From: Bog-473 sp963788585
Lineage (GTDB): Bacteria > Actinomycetota > Acidimicrobiia > Acidimicrobiales > RAAP-2
DNA: 64,000 bases
Assembly: GCA_963788585.1 (NCBI GenBank)
Contig: CAWBHA010000003.1
Location: 1,736,001 to 1,800,000 of the forward strand
Direction: 5' to 3'
Part shown: piece by piece, positions 1 to 8,843 of the stretch
Position numbering within the stretch: the stretch's first letter is position 1
How the letters are laid out: each line of letters starts with the position of its first letter
Program-made: the position numbers and the translations under genes
The notes under the pieces: generated by a model
Told to the model about the DNA's origin: nothing
Databases searched by the model: none
What the model saw: only the letters and a program-made list of their open reading frames with translations

Positions 1-1
1 C

Positions 2-865
2 GATCATGTCGACTTCAGCATCGCCAAGGGGGAGTCCTTCGGCTTCCTCGGGCCCAACGGGGCGGGAAAGACCTCGACCATGCGCATGATCTCGTGCATC
101 AGCCCGCTGAGCGGGGGCAGCCTGCGTGTGCTGGGCATGGATCCGAAGGCCGACGGGCCGCGCATCCGGGCCCGCATGGGCCTCGTGCCGCAGGAGGACT
201 CCCTCGACCTCGAGCTGACGGTCCTGGACAACCTGATGATCTACGGGCGCTACTTCGACCTGCCCAAGAAGGTCATCCGCGCCCGCGCCGAGCAGCTCCT
301 CGACTTCGCCCAGCTGGCCGAGCGGGCCAACGACCGGGTCGACCCACTGTCGGGCGGCATGAAGCGCCGGCTCACGATCGCCCGCGCGCTGATCTCCGAT
401 CCGGACTTGCTCATCCTCGACGAGCCCACGACCGGGCTGGACCCCCAGGCCCGTCACCTGCTCTGGGACCGCCTCTACCGGTTGAAGCAGGACGGGGTCA
501 CCCTCGTGATCACCACGCACTACATGGAGGAGGCCGAGCAGCTCTGCGACCGACTCGTGGTCATGGACAAGGGGCGATTCGCCGCCGAGGGAACGCCGCG
601 CCAGCTCATCGAGGCGTTCTCGACCAAGGAAGTGGTGGAGTTGCGCTTCGCGCCGGGAGCGCACGAAGCGGTGGCCCCTTCACTGGTGGAGCTGGCGGAG
701 CGCCAGGAGGTGCTGCCGGATCGGATCCTCCTCTACACCGACGACGGCGACGCGGCGCTGGCCGAGGTGGCCCGGATGGGGCACGTGGCGGAGAGCACAC
801 TGGTGCGCCGCTCGACGCTCGAGGACGTCTTCCTCCGCCTGACCGGCCGCAGCCTGGTCGACTGA
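2..865 (+). CDS. ABC-2 exporter ATP-binding protein, NodI/DrrA-type (5' partial)
   Basis: ATPase subunit of an ABC-2 type exporter; it energises the two membrane proteins encoded directly downstream. The frame is open from base 2, so the true start lies left of the window. Visible are Walker A GPNGAGKTS (about bases 50-76), the signature LSGGMKRRL, Walker B LLILDEPTTGLDP and the H-loop ITTHYMEEAE. The run from signature to H-loop is close to NodI, the ATPase of lipo-oligosaccharide/drug exporters. The C-terminal ~70 residues are the usual DrrA-like regulatory tail. Four bases separate its stop from the next start, so the genes are co-transcribed. The substrate cannot be told from sequence. 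Confidence 0.93.
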   Translation, partial: DHVDFSIAKGESFGFLGPNGAGKTSTMRMISCISPLSGGSLRVLGMDPKADGPRIRARMGLVPQEDSLDLELTVLDNLMIYGRYFDLPKKVIRARAEQLLDFAQLAERANDRVDPLSGGMKRRLTIARALISDPDLLILDEPTTGLDPQARHLLWDRLYRLKQDGVTLVITTHYMEEAEQLCDRLVVMDKGRFAAEGTPRQLIEAFSTKEVVELRFAPGAHEAVAPSLVELAERQEVLPDRILLYTDDGDAALAEVARMGHVAESTLVRRSTLEDVFLRLTGRSLVD

Positions 866-869
866 CCCG

Positions 870-1718
870 ATGACGACGGTGAGTGGCGCGGGGGAGCCGG
901 CGGGAGCGGCGCTCTTCCGGCATGGCGAGACCGTGCCGAACCGCCGATTCGTCACGCCGATGTGGCTGCGTGCGGCGCGCTACTGGGGGTATCAGTACAA
1001 GCGCACGTGGCGCAGCTCGGTGGTCACCAGCTTCCTCATCCCCGTGCTGTATCTGGCCGCCATGGGCGTCGCCCTCGGCTCCCTGATCGACAAGCACTCC
1101 CACGGCGTCGACGGCTTCAGCTACGTGGCCTTCCTGGCGCCGGGCCTGCTGGCGGGGACCTGCATGCAGATCGGCACCAACGACGCCACCTATCCCGTGA
1201 TGGGAGCGATCAAGTGGATGCGCACGTACCTCGCCCAGCTTGCCGCGCCCCTGGGCGTCTACGACGTCCTGCTCGGCCACCTGGCATGGATCGCCGCCCG
1301 CCTCACCATCGTGGTCACTATCTACCTCGCGGTCATGGCGGCGTTCGGTGTCGTCTACTCGCCGTGGGCCCTCTTCGCGCTGCCCGCAGCAGTGCTGACC
1401 GGCATCGCGTTCGCCGCGCCGATCAGCGCGTTCGCCGCCACACAGGACAAGGACTCGTCGTTCTCGACGCTGTATCGCTTTGCCATCATCCCGATGTTCC
1501 TGTTCTCGGGCACCTTCTTCCCCGTCTCGCAGCTGCCGACCTGGCTGCAGGCGGTCGCCTACGCCACACCGTTGTTCCACGGCGTGGCCCTGTGCCGCGA
1601 CCTGACGCTGGGCCAGGTCGGCTGGGCCGACCTCGGGCACGCGGCATACCTGGGCGCGCTGGTCGCGGTCGGCTATGCGGCAGGACGCCGCACCTTCGCC
1701 CGAAAGTTGGTGGTGTGA
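870..1718 (+). CDS. ABC-2 type transporter permease (NodJ-like), first copy
   Basis: Integral membrane subunit of the exporter, 282 aa with about six hydrophobic segments. The first is around residues 50-72, followed by the conserved FLAPGLLAGTCMQ stretch typical of NodJ-like ABC-2 permeases. The N-terminal ~40 residues are hydrophilic and presumably cytosolic. ATG at 870 follows the ATPase stop by four bases. The permease is followed immediately by a second related permease, so the complex is probably a heterodimer of two different NodJ-like subunits over an ATPase homodimer (inference). Confidence 0.9.
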   Translation: MTTVSGAGEPAGAALFRHGETVPNRRFVTPMWLRAARYWGYQYKRTWRSSVVTSFLIPVLYLAAMGVALGSLIDKHSHGVDGFSYVAFLAPGLLAGTCMQIGTNDATYPVMGAIKWMRTYLAQLAAPLGVYDVLLGHLAWIAARLTIVVTIYLAVMAAFGVVYSPWALFALPAAVLTGIAFAAPISAFAATQDKDSSFSTLYRFAIIPMFLFSGTFFPVSQLPTWLQAVAYATPLFHGVALCRDLTLGQVGWADLGHAAYLGALVAVGYAAGRRTFARKLVV

Positions 1719-1719
1719 G

Positions 1720-2563
1720 GTGGCCGTGACCGCGCCGACGCCCGCCGTCGACCAGCGCACCCCCGGGGTGGCGGCACGCATCACGCCGTTGGCCCTTCTG
1801 GGCGGGCGGCACGCCTCGCGGGTGCTCGAGCGCAACATCCTCGTCTACCGGCGCTCGTGGATCTTCATCGTCTCGGGTTTCTTCGAGCCGCTCTTCTACC
1901 TGCTCTCCATCGGGATCGGCCTGTCGCACCTGGTCGGGCCCATCAACGTGGACGGCGTCGAAGTGCCCTATACCGCGTTCGTCGCGCCGGGCCTTCTGGC
2001 CTCCTCGGCCATGAACGGCGCCATGCTCGACTCGACGTTCCTCGTGTTCTTCAAGCTCAAGATCGCCCACACCTACGACGCCATGCTCTCGACCCCGCTG
2101 GGCGTCGACGACGTGGCGCTGGGCGAGCTCAGCTGGTGCGTCCTGCGGGCCGCCCTCTACTCGGCGGCCTTCCTGTCCATCATGGCAATGTTCGGCTACG
2201 TCGTCTCGCCCTGGGCCGTGCTGTGCTGGCCGGCGGCCGTCCTCATCAGCCTGGCCTTCGCCTCGGCGGGCATGGCGGGCACGACCTACATGCGGACGTG
2301 GCAGGACTTCGACATGGTCTCGCTGGCGTTCATCCCGCTCTTCCTCTTCTCCGCCACCTTCTACCCGCTTGACCGTCTACCCGGGATGGCTCCAGGCGGT
2401 CGTCCGTGTCACGCCCCTGTACCAGGGCGTCGTCCTCGTCCGGGCCGCCGATCTCGGGATCTTCGCCTGGACGCTGCTCGGCCACATCGCCTACCTGGTC
2501 GCCATGGCGGTCGCCGGCGTCCTCGTCACCCGCCGGCGGCTCGGCACGCTGCTGCTGCCGTGA
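1720..2563 (+). CDS. ABC-2 type transporter permease (NodJ-like), second copy, frameshifted
   Basis: Second ABC-2 permease, clearly related to its neighbour: FLAPGLLAGTCM there, FVAPGLLASSAM here. GTG at 1720 lies one base after the preceding stop; GTG 1726 is an alternative. The frame breaks near 2365-2370, just after the SATFYPL motif of a membrane segment. Reading resumes one frame over with VYPGWLQAVVRVTPLYQGV and runs to the TGA at 2561-2563. Both halves match the family end to end, so this is most likely one intact gene of about 280 codons with a single-base error. Confidence 0.82.
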
Positions 2564-2628
2564 CCGGCGGCCTCGGACGACCGGTACCGTAGGGCCGACT
2601 TCACGAGCGGCAGAGGAACCGGGACGCA

Positions 2629-3204
2629 ATGAACATCGTCGTGAGCAACGTCAAAGGCGGGGTCGGCAAGACCACCACGTCCGTCTACCTGGCCGCAGTG
2701 GCCGCACACCGGGGCCGCGGGACCGGTCGTCCTGGTCGACGCCGACCCGCAGGGCGTCGACGGCGGAGTGGTACGACGCCGAGTCGTTCGACGGGGTGGA
2801 GCTCATCGAGGGGCCCTCCGTGCGCACGGTCGCCAAGGCGATGAACCAGGAGGACGGCTCTGGTCGTCGTCGATACGCCGCCCGGTGAGGGCACCGTCGT
2901 CCAGGCCGCCGTGGGCCGGGCCGACGCGGTCGTCATCCCGACCCGCGCCGGCGGCGTCGAGCCCAACCGGGTCGTGGCCACCCTGGCCATGACACCGAGC
3001 AACGTCCCGGCGGGCGTCGTCATCTGCTCGGCCCGACTGGGGACGAACGACCTGGACGCCACCATCGAGTGGTGGACGGATCTGAAGGTGCCGGTGTGGG
3101 GAATCGTGCCCGAGCGGGTCTCCATCGCCAGCGGGCCCACGGCGCTCGCTGTCCACCGAGGGCATCGAGTACTACGGCAAGGTGCTCAAGAAGGCGACGG
3201 CTAG
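2629..3204 (+). pseudogene. ParA/MinD-like ATPase, multiply frameshifted
   Basis: Deviant Walker A ATPase of the ParA/Soj family, which normally acts in plasmid or chromosome partition or protein positioning. The start MNIVVSNVKGGVGKTTTSVYL carries the signature P-loop KGGVGKTT. Further family pieces appear in successive frames: VVLVDADPQG (near 2730), EWYDAESFDGVELIEG (near 2780), LVVVDTPPGEGTVVQAA (from 2864) and GIEYYGKVLKKA (near 3170). At least four frame changes are needed (about 2715, 2757, 2862, 3150), and the exact end is uncertain. No ParB or parS is visible, so it is an orphan ParA. Whether it is a true pseudogene or an intact gene with sequence errors cannot be decided here. Confidence 0.6.
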
Positions 3205-3220
3205 GGCCGCTGAACGCCGC

Positions 3221-4165
3221 TCAACGCGCCACGGCCCCCAGCTCGGCGTGGAAGCGGCTGTCGGTCCAGGCGACGGGCGCCTTGCCGTGCAGCTGACCGA
3301 TCAGCTCCGAAAGGAACCAGCGGCGCACGGCCACGCTGGTCGGTGACGCCGGCAGCGTCAAGAGCCGCTCGGATGAGGCCGAATTCGTCGGCCTCGTCCA
3401 GCAAGGCGTCGTAGAACTCACAGGCGACGACGGCGGACTGGGGCAAGTCGAGCGTCCAGTCGAAGAACCGTTCCTTCTCGTCGACGGCCCGCTGCCACGT
3501 CTCGTCCATGCCCGGCCCGAGCCCGTCGAAGCGCGTGCCGATCTCCGTCACCAGGACCGCGAGCCGTTCGGGCAGCGTCGAGAGAACCGGGCGAGCTGTC
3601 GGCCCGCTCCTTCATGAGGCGGAGCTCGCGGAAGAGCGCCTCGTACTCCTCGCTCGACTTCTGCAGGAGGGCAACCGGGATGCCGAGCAGGCTGCAGGCG
3701 AGACGACCCGCACCGGTTCCGGATGCGCCGTGGAGGTCGGAACGTGTGACGCCGGTGAGGTCGAAGCGGAAGCTCCCGTCGGAGAGGCCCTTCGGCAGGA
3801 CCGCGTAGTCGACGGGCAACTCGAACCAGACGATCTTGCCGCCGTCGACGGCCTGGATCGCCCCAGTTGGACGCCAGTGTGTCGAACAGCGTCAGCCCCC
3901 GTCCGGTGGCGGCCTCCCGGCCGTACTCCTTGATGGAAGGAAAGGCCGGGTTGCCGTCGGCCACGTCGATCCGGATCCGATCGGGAAGGACATGTAGGGT
4001 CACGCACATCGGCGTGGCGGCATGCAGCACCGCGTTGGTCACCAGCTCGGACGTCAGGAGGGTGGCGGAGCCGGTCACCTCCGACGGCAGATCGCGCAGG
4101 TGGGCCGCCACCCAGTGCCGTGCCAGCGGGTGTGCTCTCGACGACGGGTTCGAGGTGCAGTGTCG
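3221..4165 (-). CDS. RsbW-like GHKL ATPase (anti-sigma kinase family) with extra C-terminal domain, frameshifted
   Basis: Serine-kinase/anti-sigma family protein of the partner-switching system. The N-terminal ~120 residues are a Bergerat ATPase: N-box TSELVTNAVLHA, G1 box DVADGNPAFP and G2 box ATGRGLTLFD, all intact. A C-terminal extension of roughly 180 residues follows (VDYAVLPKGLSDGSFRFDL, then a helical part ending FHAELGAVAR) whose role I do not know. Reading needs frame changes near 4125, 3870, 3590 and 3350. The likely start is the ATG at 4163-4165. It lies directly downstream of the SpoIIE phosphatase on the same strand. Unlike the UsfX-type protein at 7490, its ATP-binding residues look complete, so it may supply the kinase activity. 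Confidence 0.7.
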
Positions 4166-4173
4166 ACATACCA

Positions 4174-6890
4174 TCACGTGTCGTACCCACAGGCTGGATC
4201 GTTTATGCGCTCCTCCGAGATCCCGGCATAGTTCAGGCAGAGCACCACGAGATCGTCGGTGCGCTCGGCGACGCTCAGCATGGAAGCGAACGTGGCGGCC
4301 GGCCGGTCCGGCCAACCGTCGCGCGCAATAAGCGTTGCTGTCGAAGCCAGCCGTTCCATCCCGTCGGTGATCACCTCGCCCGCGGCGTTCGATGAGCCCG
4401 TCGGAGTACATGATCAGCGAGTCGCCCCGGTCGAGCACGAGCTCGTCGAGCGGGCGAGGCGCGCCGTTCAGGCCGGCTGCGAGCAGGAGCGAGCGTTGCA
4501 TCGGGCAATAGGTCGCGCTGCCGTCGGCGCGGACCACCAGCGGCGGCGGGTGCCCCGCGTTGCTGAGGACCACCCGGCCGCTGGACGGGGTGATGGTGCC
4601 GACCACCGCGGTCACCACGCGGTCCTCGATGAGGGCGTCGAACAGGCCGTCGAGCGAGGAGAGCACTTCGGTCGGCGACTGGCCGCAGACCGCGTAGGCG
4701 CGGATCGCGCTGCGGACCTGTCCCATGAGCGCGGCGGCGGACGCCCCCTTTCCCATGACGTCGCCCACACTGAAGAAGACGGTGTCGTCGTCGAGCTCGA
4801 AGACGTCGTACCAGTCTCCGCCGGCGTAGGTGCCGGCGACACCGGCCCGGTACTCGGCGTCGAGCGCCAGGGCATCGACGATCGGGAGCGAGTCGGGCAG
4901 CACGGCGCGCTGGAGCACTTCGGCCACCACGTGCTCGCGCTGGAACCGGGTCGCGTTGGAGAGGGCGACGCCGGCACGGCTGGCCACCTCGGTGGCGAGC
5001 GACACGTCGTCCGCCTCGAAGACCCTGTCGGGACCGTCCACGAACGTCATCACGCCGATGACCTCGCCGTTGGCGGTCAGGGGGACGGCCAACGCGGTGA
5101 CGGTGGCCTGGGGATCGGTCGCGTCGCCCCGGACCTCGAGGGGAGCGAGCTGAGTGCGCCCGGTGCGGAAGGCGATCGCTGCCGGCGCTTCCGAGTCGAA
5201 CGGGACGTCCTCCCCGATCCGCCCCCGGGCCGCCGGCGGCGTCCCGGCGTCCCGGGGTTCTCGTACGTCGAGACGCGCGAGCCCGTTCTCCCCTGGTACC
5301 TGCACGATGCACGAATCGGCCAGCCGGCCCTCGACCAAGCTCATAGTCCTGCGGATCACCGTCGTAGGCTCGAGGCTCGAGCTGAGGAGCCGGGTGACCT
5401 CGGAGAGCAACGACAGCCGCTCTCGTCCGGCCTCGGCGAGGCGCAACGCTTCTCGTTCGTGCTCGAAGACTTGTGCGCGCTCGAGGGCCTGTGCGGTCAG
5501 ACCGGCCAGGGTGGAGAGGAACCGGAGATCGGGCTCGCTCGGTTCCGGCTGCCCGACGAACGCGAGCGAGAGCACGCCGAGCGGGCCGATGCTGCCGATG
5601 AGCGGTTCGGTCACGATCGTGACGGGGTCGGCCAGCCCCTCGAGCAGGCGCGGCACGACTTCGACCGCGATGTCCTGGGGTAGGTCGGCCACCGCGCCCA
5701 GGGTGATCACGTCGGTGCGGCCACGCAAGAACGCGCCGCCGGCGTGGCTCTCGTCGACGGGCACCATCGCGCGGGACAGCAGGGCAGGGTGCCCGCTGCT
5801 GGCGAGGCAGGACAATGCGCGTTCCCCGGAGGCGGGGATCCGGACCACGGCGGAGCGGGCACCCAACGCGCGGCGGCAGCCCGCGATGGCTGCATGGGCC
5901 ACGTCGCCCGGGGTGGTCGCGGCCGCGAGGGCCGAGCTCAGTTGGTGCAGGTGCTGCGTCCGTTCGAGGTTCACGAACTCCGTCACCGTCAGGCGTGCCC
6001 GCTCGACGGCCTGCGCCGCGGTACCCGTGATGAGAAAGAGGAAATTGCGGTCGGGATCCGAGACCTCGCGATCGACGTTCCAGTGCACGACGACGGCGCC
6101 GATCGTGTGGTCGGACACGACCAGCGGGACGATTCCCAAGGCCCGGAACGGGGTGCCGCCGAGCGCGTCGTGGAGGTCCGGACGCTGACGACGAAGGACC
6201 CCGAGCGACTCCGCGAAGATCGCGACGTTCTGCCCGAGCACCGGTCCGTCGGGCTGGAGCGTCGGCGAACACGCTGTCGATCGGCGCGGCGGGCTCGTAG
6301 CCGAAGCGACGCAGCGTCTGTAGGCGACCGCGCTCGTCGAGCAGGGCGAAGGTGGCCGCGTCGACGTGGAGCTCGTCACGCAGGGCGGCGAAGACGGCGT
6401 CGGCGACCTGCGCCGGGTCGGCGGCCGTCGTCAGTGCCCGGGCCATGGTCTGGAGGCGCTGTGCCGTCTCCGCCGCGACACGCCGCCGCCGTTCGGTGCG
6501 AGTCTCCGAGCGGGCCGTCCACAGCTGCAAGTTGCGCTGCCCGCGGAGGTAGGAGATCCACATCGCCAACGCGGTCGCGGCCAATTGCGTGAGCACGCGC
6601 AGGGTGTGATTGAGCTCCCCGTAGCTGTGCGGTGGCGTGCTGATGACCAGTGCGAAGAACGCGGCGAGGAGCCCGACGAACGCGACGCGTGAGGGACGGG
6701 CGAAGGGGGCGGCGATGAACGGTCCGATGGCCAGGAGCCCGACGAGCGAGACGTTGCCGCCGAAGACGGCAAACAGGACCGCCACCACCGACACCCAGGC
6801 CAGGGCCACGAGGGTGGAAATGGCCTCGGCACGGTCGACAGGTTTGACGCGGGGAGTCGCCTGAAGCTCGTCGTCTCCTGAATTGGCCAC
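4174..6890 (-). CDS. Membrane GAF-GAF-GAF SpoIIE/RsbU-type serine phosphatase, frameshifted
   Basis: PP2C-type phosphatase expected to dephosphorylate RsbV-like antagonists and so release the stress sigma factor. The N-terminus has several membrane segments (about residues 20-115). Then follow a coiled linker, three GAF-like sensor regions and a C-terminal SpoIIE domain with GGDWYDVFELDD, the metal-binding SVGDVMGKGA and LSNAGHPPPLVV. The frame shifts near 6260 (after the first GAF) and near 4390 (after LIMYSDGLIE). The last part ends AERTDDLVVLCLNY and a short tail. About 900 residues after correction. Transcribed away from RsbV/SigF, with a GTTT-N16-GGGTAG promoter candidate upstream (6999-7024). 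Confidence 0.85.
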
Positions 6891-6998
6891 GTTCTCTCCC
6901 CCCGGGTCGCCGCCCTGGGCTCGTGGGCAACGCTATTCCTCTTGCCGGGCGTCGGGAGACCGATGCCCGCCCACGCACCGGGGTTGTAGTGGCTGTCC

Positions 6999-7024
6999 CT
7001 ACCCGGGTGTCCAACGGGGGAAAC
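6999..7024 (-). promoter_or_regulatory. SigF/SigB-type promoter candidate for the SpoIIE phosphatase gene
   Basis: On the minus strand, GTTT (7024-7021) is followed after 16 bases by GGGTAG (7004-6999). This matches the general-stress sigma consensus GTTT-N14-18-GGGTAT at nine of ten positions. It lies about 110 bases upstream of the phosphatase start at 6890, and the genes of the sigma module flank it. Confidence 0.6.
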
Positions 7025-7042
7025 GCACCAGAAGCCCAGGAC

Positions 7043-7068
7043 GTTTAGCTTGGCGACCTCGGGGCTAT
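7043..7068 (+). promoter_or_regulatory. SigF/SigB-type promoter candidate for the rsbV-usfX-sigF operon
   Basis: GTTT at 7043-7046 is followed by a 15-base spacer and GGGCTAT (7062-7068), an imperfect version of GGGTAT with an extra C. It sits about 85 bases upstream of the RsbV start. If real, it would make the sigma operon autoregulated. Weaker than its divergent partner at 6999-7024. Confidence 0.45.
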
Positions 7069-7151
7069 AGATGGCTCGGGCCAATCGCCATTGCAGAATG
7101 GCGCGTCCTGGGCGAGACGGCCCGTACGAGGACGGCACGCGGGAGGTCGGA

Positions 7152-7493
7152 GTGGATCAGGATTTTCAGATCGAGGAGCGGGCGGGCACGACGCCCCCCG
7201 TCATCGCGGTCAGCGGTGAGATCGACGTGGCCACCGCCCCGCAGCTGCGCGAGTGCCTACACGGTGTCATCGCGCAGGGTGAGTCGACGGTCATCCTCGA
7301 CTTGCTCGGCGTCACCTTCTTGGACTCCACCGCGCTCGGTGTGCTGGTCGGTGCGCTCAAGCGGTGCCGGGAACTGGGCGGGGAACTGCACCTCGTCGTG
7401 GCCGACCCCCGCATCATGAAGATTTTCGAGATCACCGGCCTCACCAACGTGTTCACGATCAGGGGCTCCCTTCAGGATGCCGGCGCGCCATGA
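7152..7493 (+). CDS. STAS-domain anti-sigma factor antagonist (RsbV-like)
   Basis: Cytosolic anti-anti-sigma factor of 113 aa. When unphosphorylated it binds the RsbW/UsfX-type protein and frees the sigma factor. The STAS fold shows VIAVSGEIDVATAP near the N-terminus and the phosphorylation loop FLDSTALGVL with Ser59 as the expected phospho-acceptor. I chose GTG 7152 because GGGAGG at 7141-7146 sits at ribosome-binding distance and homologues start just before the first strand. The longer frame from 7071 adds 27 residues unlike the family. Its stop overlaps the next start (ATGA), so it is translationally coupled. Confidence 0.93.
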   Translation: MDQDFQIEERAGTTPPVIAVSGEIDVATAPQLRECLHGVIAQGESTVILDLLGVTFLDSTALGVLVGALKRCRELGGELHLVVADPRIMKIFEITGLTNVFTIRGSLQDAGAP

Positions 7494-7915
7494 GCGACGC
7501 GACCGACTTCCTCGCGACCGGCGACCGGATAGAGCTGCGGTTCCCGGCTCGGGGTGACCTCATCGTGCTCGCCAGGTTGGTGACCAGCGCGATCTCGGCT
7601 CGCGCTGGTCTCGACATCGAGGAGCTGGAGGACCTGCGCCTGGCGGTGGGGGAGCTCTGCCTGCTGACCCTGCAGGGCAGCGACGCGCAGTCGGGGGACG
7701 TCTGTCTGGAGCTCACGGTGTTGGACGACTCCATCGGGGTGGTGTGCACGCTCGAGCGCGCCGCCGCCGCTCACGATGCGAGCCCGGAGAGCGAGGAGGT
7801 CGCGCTGTTGAGCGAACAGATCCTCGATGCCCTGGTCGACGAACACGGACGCGAACGCCGGGACGGGTCGGTGCGCGCCTGGCTGCGGAAGCGCCGGGGG
7901 GTGCATGCGGAGTGA
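7490..7915 (+). CDS. Anti-sigma factor, UsfX/RsbW-like GHKL protein with degenerate ATP site
   Basis: 141-aa protein between RsbV and SigF, the place of the anti-sigma factor in usfX-sigF loci. It has the overall RsbW fold pattern: an N-terminal strand with RIELRFPARGDLIVLARLV, then the helix EDLRLAVGELCLLTL. In that helix the Mg-chelating Asn of the N-box (E-x-x-x-N) is replaced by Leu, and the later glycine boxes (around LDDSIGVVCTLE) are poorly conserved. From memory, mycobacterial UsfX is similarly divergent at this helix. It overlaps both neighbours by four bases. Role as SigF inhibitor is inferred from position. Confidence 0.85.
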   Translation: MSDATDFLATGDRIELRFPARGDLIVLARLVTSAISARAGLDIEELEDLRLAVGELCLLTLQGSDAQSGDVCLELTVLDDSIGVVCTLERAAAAHDASPESEEVALLSEQILDALVDEHGRERRDGSVRAWLRKRRGVHAE

Positions 7916-8670
7916 CGGCGGGTCGGGAGCACATTCCCGAGCAGCCTGACGTCGCAGAGAACCAGCTCGAACCCCTCGATCCCGCGGCGCGGGAGGAGCT
8001 GATCACGGCCAACCTCGGACTGGCGCACCAGCTGGCTCGCCGCTTCCTGCACCGAGGTGAGCCGCTGGACGACCTCGTCCAGGTGGCCTCCGTCGCGTTG
8101 GTCAAGTCGGTCGACCGGTTCGACCCCTCTCGCGGGGTCGATTTCGCGGCCTTCGCGACCCGGACGATCATCGGCGAACTGAAGCGGCACTTCCGGGACA
8201 AGGGCTGGGCCGTGCGCGCCAGCCGGCGGGTGCAGGAGCTGTACCTCGAACTGGGGCATGCCACCTCCACCCTCGTGCAGCAGCTGGGTCGCAACCCGAC
8301 CGTGGCGGAGCTCGCCGAGGCGACGGGCGCAACCGAGGAAGCGGTCATCGAGGCGATCGAGGCGGGCCAGGGCTACCGGGCCTCGTCGATCGACGCATCG
8401 GAGAGCGAGGACGACCCACTCTCGGCGCGCCTGGGTGCGCACGACACCAACTACAACGCCGTGGAGGACCGGGCCCTCCTGGGCCCCGCTCTCGAGACCC
8501 TGCCGGCGCGTGAGCAGTCGATCCTGCGGATGCGCTTCGTCGACGGGTTGACCCAGTCGGAGATCGCGGTCGCCGTCGGAGTGAGCCAGATGCACGTCTC
8601 ACGCTTGCTGTCCTCCAGCCTGGAGAAGCTTCGTCAGGGCATCGGACAGGCCGGCGCAGAGCGAAACTGA
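7912..8670 (+). CDS. sigF: RNA polymerase sigma factor, SigF/SigB (group 3) family
   Basis: Alternative sigma factor of 252 aa. Region 2 is complete (LITANLGLAHQLARRF, DDLVQVASVALVKSVDRFD, AFATRTIIGELKRHFRD). Region 3 follows, and region 4 ends in a helix-turn-helix, QSEIAVAVGVSQMHVSRLL. GTG 7912 overlaps the anti-sigma stop (GTGA). Length, sequence and the RsbV-UsfX-SigF order all fit the SigB/SigF general stress and stationary-phase group. Its likely target motif, GTTT-N15-GGGTAT, occurs in candidate form twice in the intergenic region upstream of its own operon and the divergent phosphatase. Confidence 0.94.
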   Translation: MTAGREHIPEQPDVAENQLEPLDPAAREELITANLGLAHQLARRFLHRGEPLDDLVQVASVALVKSVDRFDPSRGVDFAAFATRTIIGELKRHFRDKGWAVRASRRVQELYLELGHATSTLVQQLGRNPTVAELAEATGATEEAVIEAIEAGQGYRASSIDASESEDDPLSARLGAHDTNYNAVEDRALLGPALETLPAREQSILRMRFVDGLTQSEIAVAVGVSQMHVSRLLSSSLEKLRQGIGQAGAERN

Positions 8671-8843
8671 GGAAACGACGTGCGGGCGGGGTGACCACGG
8701 AGGCCAGGGAGCCGACCGAGGCGGGTAACCTCCGCCCGGGCCACGCAGCACCGGGGTCGGCGGGCGCGGGCGCGGCGTGACCCATGAGAACCAGGTCCGG
8801 CGGCCTCGGCCGGGGACCGTCCGGACACCACCGTGGAGGCACC

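Noticed and set aside
2629..3204. Plasmid or integrated element marked by ParA
   Set aside because: No ParB, parS-like repeats, replication gene, integrase or attachment repeats nearby; base composition does not change.
3548..6379. One long 943-codon minus-strand frame as a single gene
   Set aside because: It joins parts of two genes through frame breaks: GAF/SpoIIE phosphatase up to about 4390, out-of-frame sequence to about 4165, then part of the RsbW-like protein.
8671..8843. Rho-independent terminator after sigF
   Set aside because: Short GGCGG/CCGCC arms but no T-run; too weak in this GC-rich DNA.
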